Shown in pieces: positions 63,087 to 64,000 of a DNA stretch of 64,000 nt. The number at the start of each line of letters is the position of its first letter. Positions within the stretch are counted from its first letter, which is position 1. The translations under genes were made by a program, and so were the position numbers. A model generated the notes under the pieces. It did no database searches. It saw only the letters and a list, made by a program, of their open reading frames with translations, and had not been told where the DNA came from. Origin of the DNA: SHLQ01 sp964517125. Lineage in GTDB: Bacteria; Actinomycetota; Acidimicrobiia; Acidimicrobiales; SHLQ01. Location: contig CAZFBD010000001.1 of the NCBI GenBank assembly GCA_964517125.1, positions 1 through 64,000 of the forward strand, in the 5' to 3' direction.

Positions 63087-63545
63087 ATGGCCGGCCCGAC
63101 CACGACTCCCGACAGCGACTCCATCAGCGCTGCGCTTGCCGTGATCGGCGATCGCTGGTCGCTGCTGGTTCTGCGTGGTGTCTTTCGTGGACTCCACCGT
63201 TTCAGCGAGCTTCGCGACGACCTCGGAATCGCATCGAACCTGCTGACGACCCGACTGTGCGCACTCGTCGAGGCCGACGTCCTCGAGAAGGTGCCATACC
63301 AGGAGCGGCCCGTGCGCCACGAATACCGACTCACCCCGGCCGGGCGGGACCTGTCGCCGGTGCTGGTCGCGCTGATGCAGTGGGGAGACACCCACCGGTC
63401 TCCGCACGGTGCACCAACGACGCTGTTGCATGCCGCATGCGACGCCCCGATCGAAAACATCAACCGGTGCACGAGCTGTGGGTCGTCGATCGACGCCCAC
63501 GAAATTCGCAGTGACACCGCAACGCAGCCTCCGGAGGCCCCATGA
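63087..63545 (+). CDS. HxlR-family winged-helix transcriptional regulator
   Basis: 152 residues. ISAALAVIGDRWSLLVLRGVFRGLHRFSELRDDLGIASNLLTTRLCALVEADVLEKVPYQERPVRHEYRLTPAGRDLSPVLVALMQWGD is the complete HxlR domain. A C-terminal extension with CxxC (NRCTSCGSSID) may bind metal or sense redox state. The stop overlaps the start of cofG/fbiC (63542-63545, ATGA), so regulator and F420 biosynthesis gene are co-translated, an association I infer to be functional. Confidence 0.92.
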   Translation: MAGPTTTPDSDSISAALAVIGDRWSLLVLRGVFRGLHRFSELRDDLGIASNLLTTRLCALVEADVLEKVPYQERPVRHEYRLTPAGRDLSPVLVALMQWGDTHRSPHGAPTTLLHAACDAPIENINRCTSCGSSIDAHEIRSDTATQPPEAP

Positions 63546-64000
63546 CATCCATCCCGCCAGCTGGCGAAGCGCTTCGGTCGACTGCGGCCGCGATCCGCGA
63601 CGAACAAACCGGGACCCGTATCACGTGGTCCCCCAAGGTGTTCATCCCGCTCACGAAGCTGTGTCAGGACCGATGCGGGTACTGCACATTCGCTGAGCCG
63701 CCCGCACGCGTGGAGGCGCCGTACATGTCGTCGGCAGAGGTGCTCAAGATCGCCCGCAAGGGCGCCCGCGCCGGGTGCCACGAAGCGCTGTTCACCCTGG
63801 GCGAGCGACCAGAGTTGCGATACCCGGCAGCACGCGAATGGCTCGACGAGCACGGCTACGAGAGCACCGTGCACTACCTGCACTCCATGGCCCAATTGGT
63901 GCTGGCTGAGACCGGCCTGCTCCCCCACGCCAACGCCGGTGCCCTCGACCGTGACGAGCTTGCGCTGCTGCGCACCGTTTCTCCGTCACAGGGGATGATG
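63542..64000 (+). CDS. fbiC: 7,8-didemethyl-8-hydroxy-5-deazariboflavin synthase, CofG domain of FbiC (truncated by window end)
   Basis: 153 residues visible, open to the end of the window. The radical-SAM cluster motif CxxxCxxC is CQDRCGYC (Cys41, 45, 48), followed by TFAEPP. HEALFTLGERPELRYPAAREWLDEHGYESTVHYLHSMAQLVLAETGLLPHANAGAL is characteristic of CofG. With CofH it makes the F420 chromophore from tyrosine and a flavin precursor. Actinobacteria usually fuse CofG and CofH as FbiC; whether that holds here is outside the window. Confidence 0.9.
   Translation, partial: MTSIPPAGEALRSTAAAIRDEQTGTRITWSPKVFIPLTKLCQDRCGYCTFAEPPARVEAPYMSSAEVLKIARKGARAGCHEALFTLGERPELRYPAAREWLDEHGYESTVHYLHSMAQLVLAETGLLPHANAGALDRDELALLRTVSPSQGMM

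Noticed and set aside
62346..63548. A 400-residue minus-strand protein across the second gap
   Set aside because: It is translated through 100 N and through the promoter and coding region of hxlR; only the Y1 transposase part is real, and its frame shifts at the gap.

Overview
The window is high-GC DNA whose gene content and order point to an actinobacterium, most likely class Acidimicrobiia. The main evidence is a complete Pup-proteasome cluster (ARC/Mpa, Dop, Pup, PrcB, PrcA, PafA, PafB, PafC) running into tatA, tatC and a HelY-type helicase. Supporting evidence is F420 use (an F420-type PPOX protein and the start of cofG/fbiC), a DUF4193-like protein and an LAxTG surface protein. Two runs of exactly 100 N show it is a scaffold from a draft assembly or metagenome bin.

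Layout. 1-10 kb: accessory metabolism, with a GNAT enzyme, a DinB-like protein, a Baeyer-Villiger monooxygenase, a NYN/LOTUS RNase-like protein, an MFS exporter, a serine hydrolase and a divergent MocR/LysE pair. 10-17 kb: an Lrp regulator divergent from a fused indolepyruvate:ferredoxin oxidoreductase, then a peroxiredoxin-like gene interrupted by TGA, REP palindromes, a ProC-like reductase and an orphan ectoine synthase. 17-23 kb: a 1585-residue surface protein (degenerate glycosyltransferase, PilZ, repeats), an FGE-like protein and a thioredoxin-like lipoprotein also interrupted by TGA. 23-30 kb: propionyl-CoA to succinyl-CoA genes (mutase, epimerase, biotin carboxylase), an enoyl-CoA hydratase, an LAxTG protein and an F420-type PPOX protein. 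30-42 kb: an RGG-rich protein, a tandem ThyX-like protein, HelY, TatC, TatA and signal peptidase I. 42-52 kb: the Pup-proteasome cluster. 52-58 kb: a tRNA T-loop modification operon (TrmI, TtuA-like, Ubl carrier), small membrane proteins, a Lon-N protein and PBP4. 58-64 kb: a FIST protein, transketolase, transaldolase, a truncated REP-associated Y1 transposase, an HxlR regulator and cofG/fbiC.

The most interesting result is two independent candidate selenoprotein genes. In a peroxiredoxin-like protein (13901-14494) and a TlpA/thioredoxin-like lipoprotein (22537-23082, minus strand), a single in-frame TGA replaces exactly the first Cys of the redox CxxC motif, giving UxxC. Each TGA is followed, after the same 26 nt, by a stem-loop whose apical loop has G in its first two positions, as expected of a bacterial SECIS element. 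Standard gene calling would truncate both genes. No selA, selB, selC or selD lies in the window, so the Sec machinery must be sought elsewhere in the genome.

Other points of interest are the c-di-GMP-type surface protein, a tandem ThyX whose two halves each keep a different part of the signature motif, and GGGGTC/GACCCC REP palindromes scattered near a decayed RAYT.
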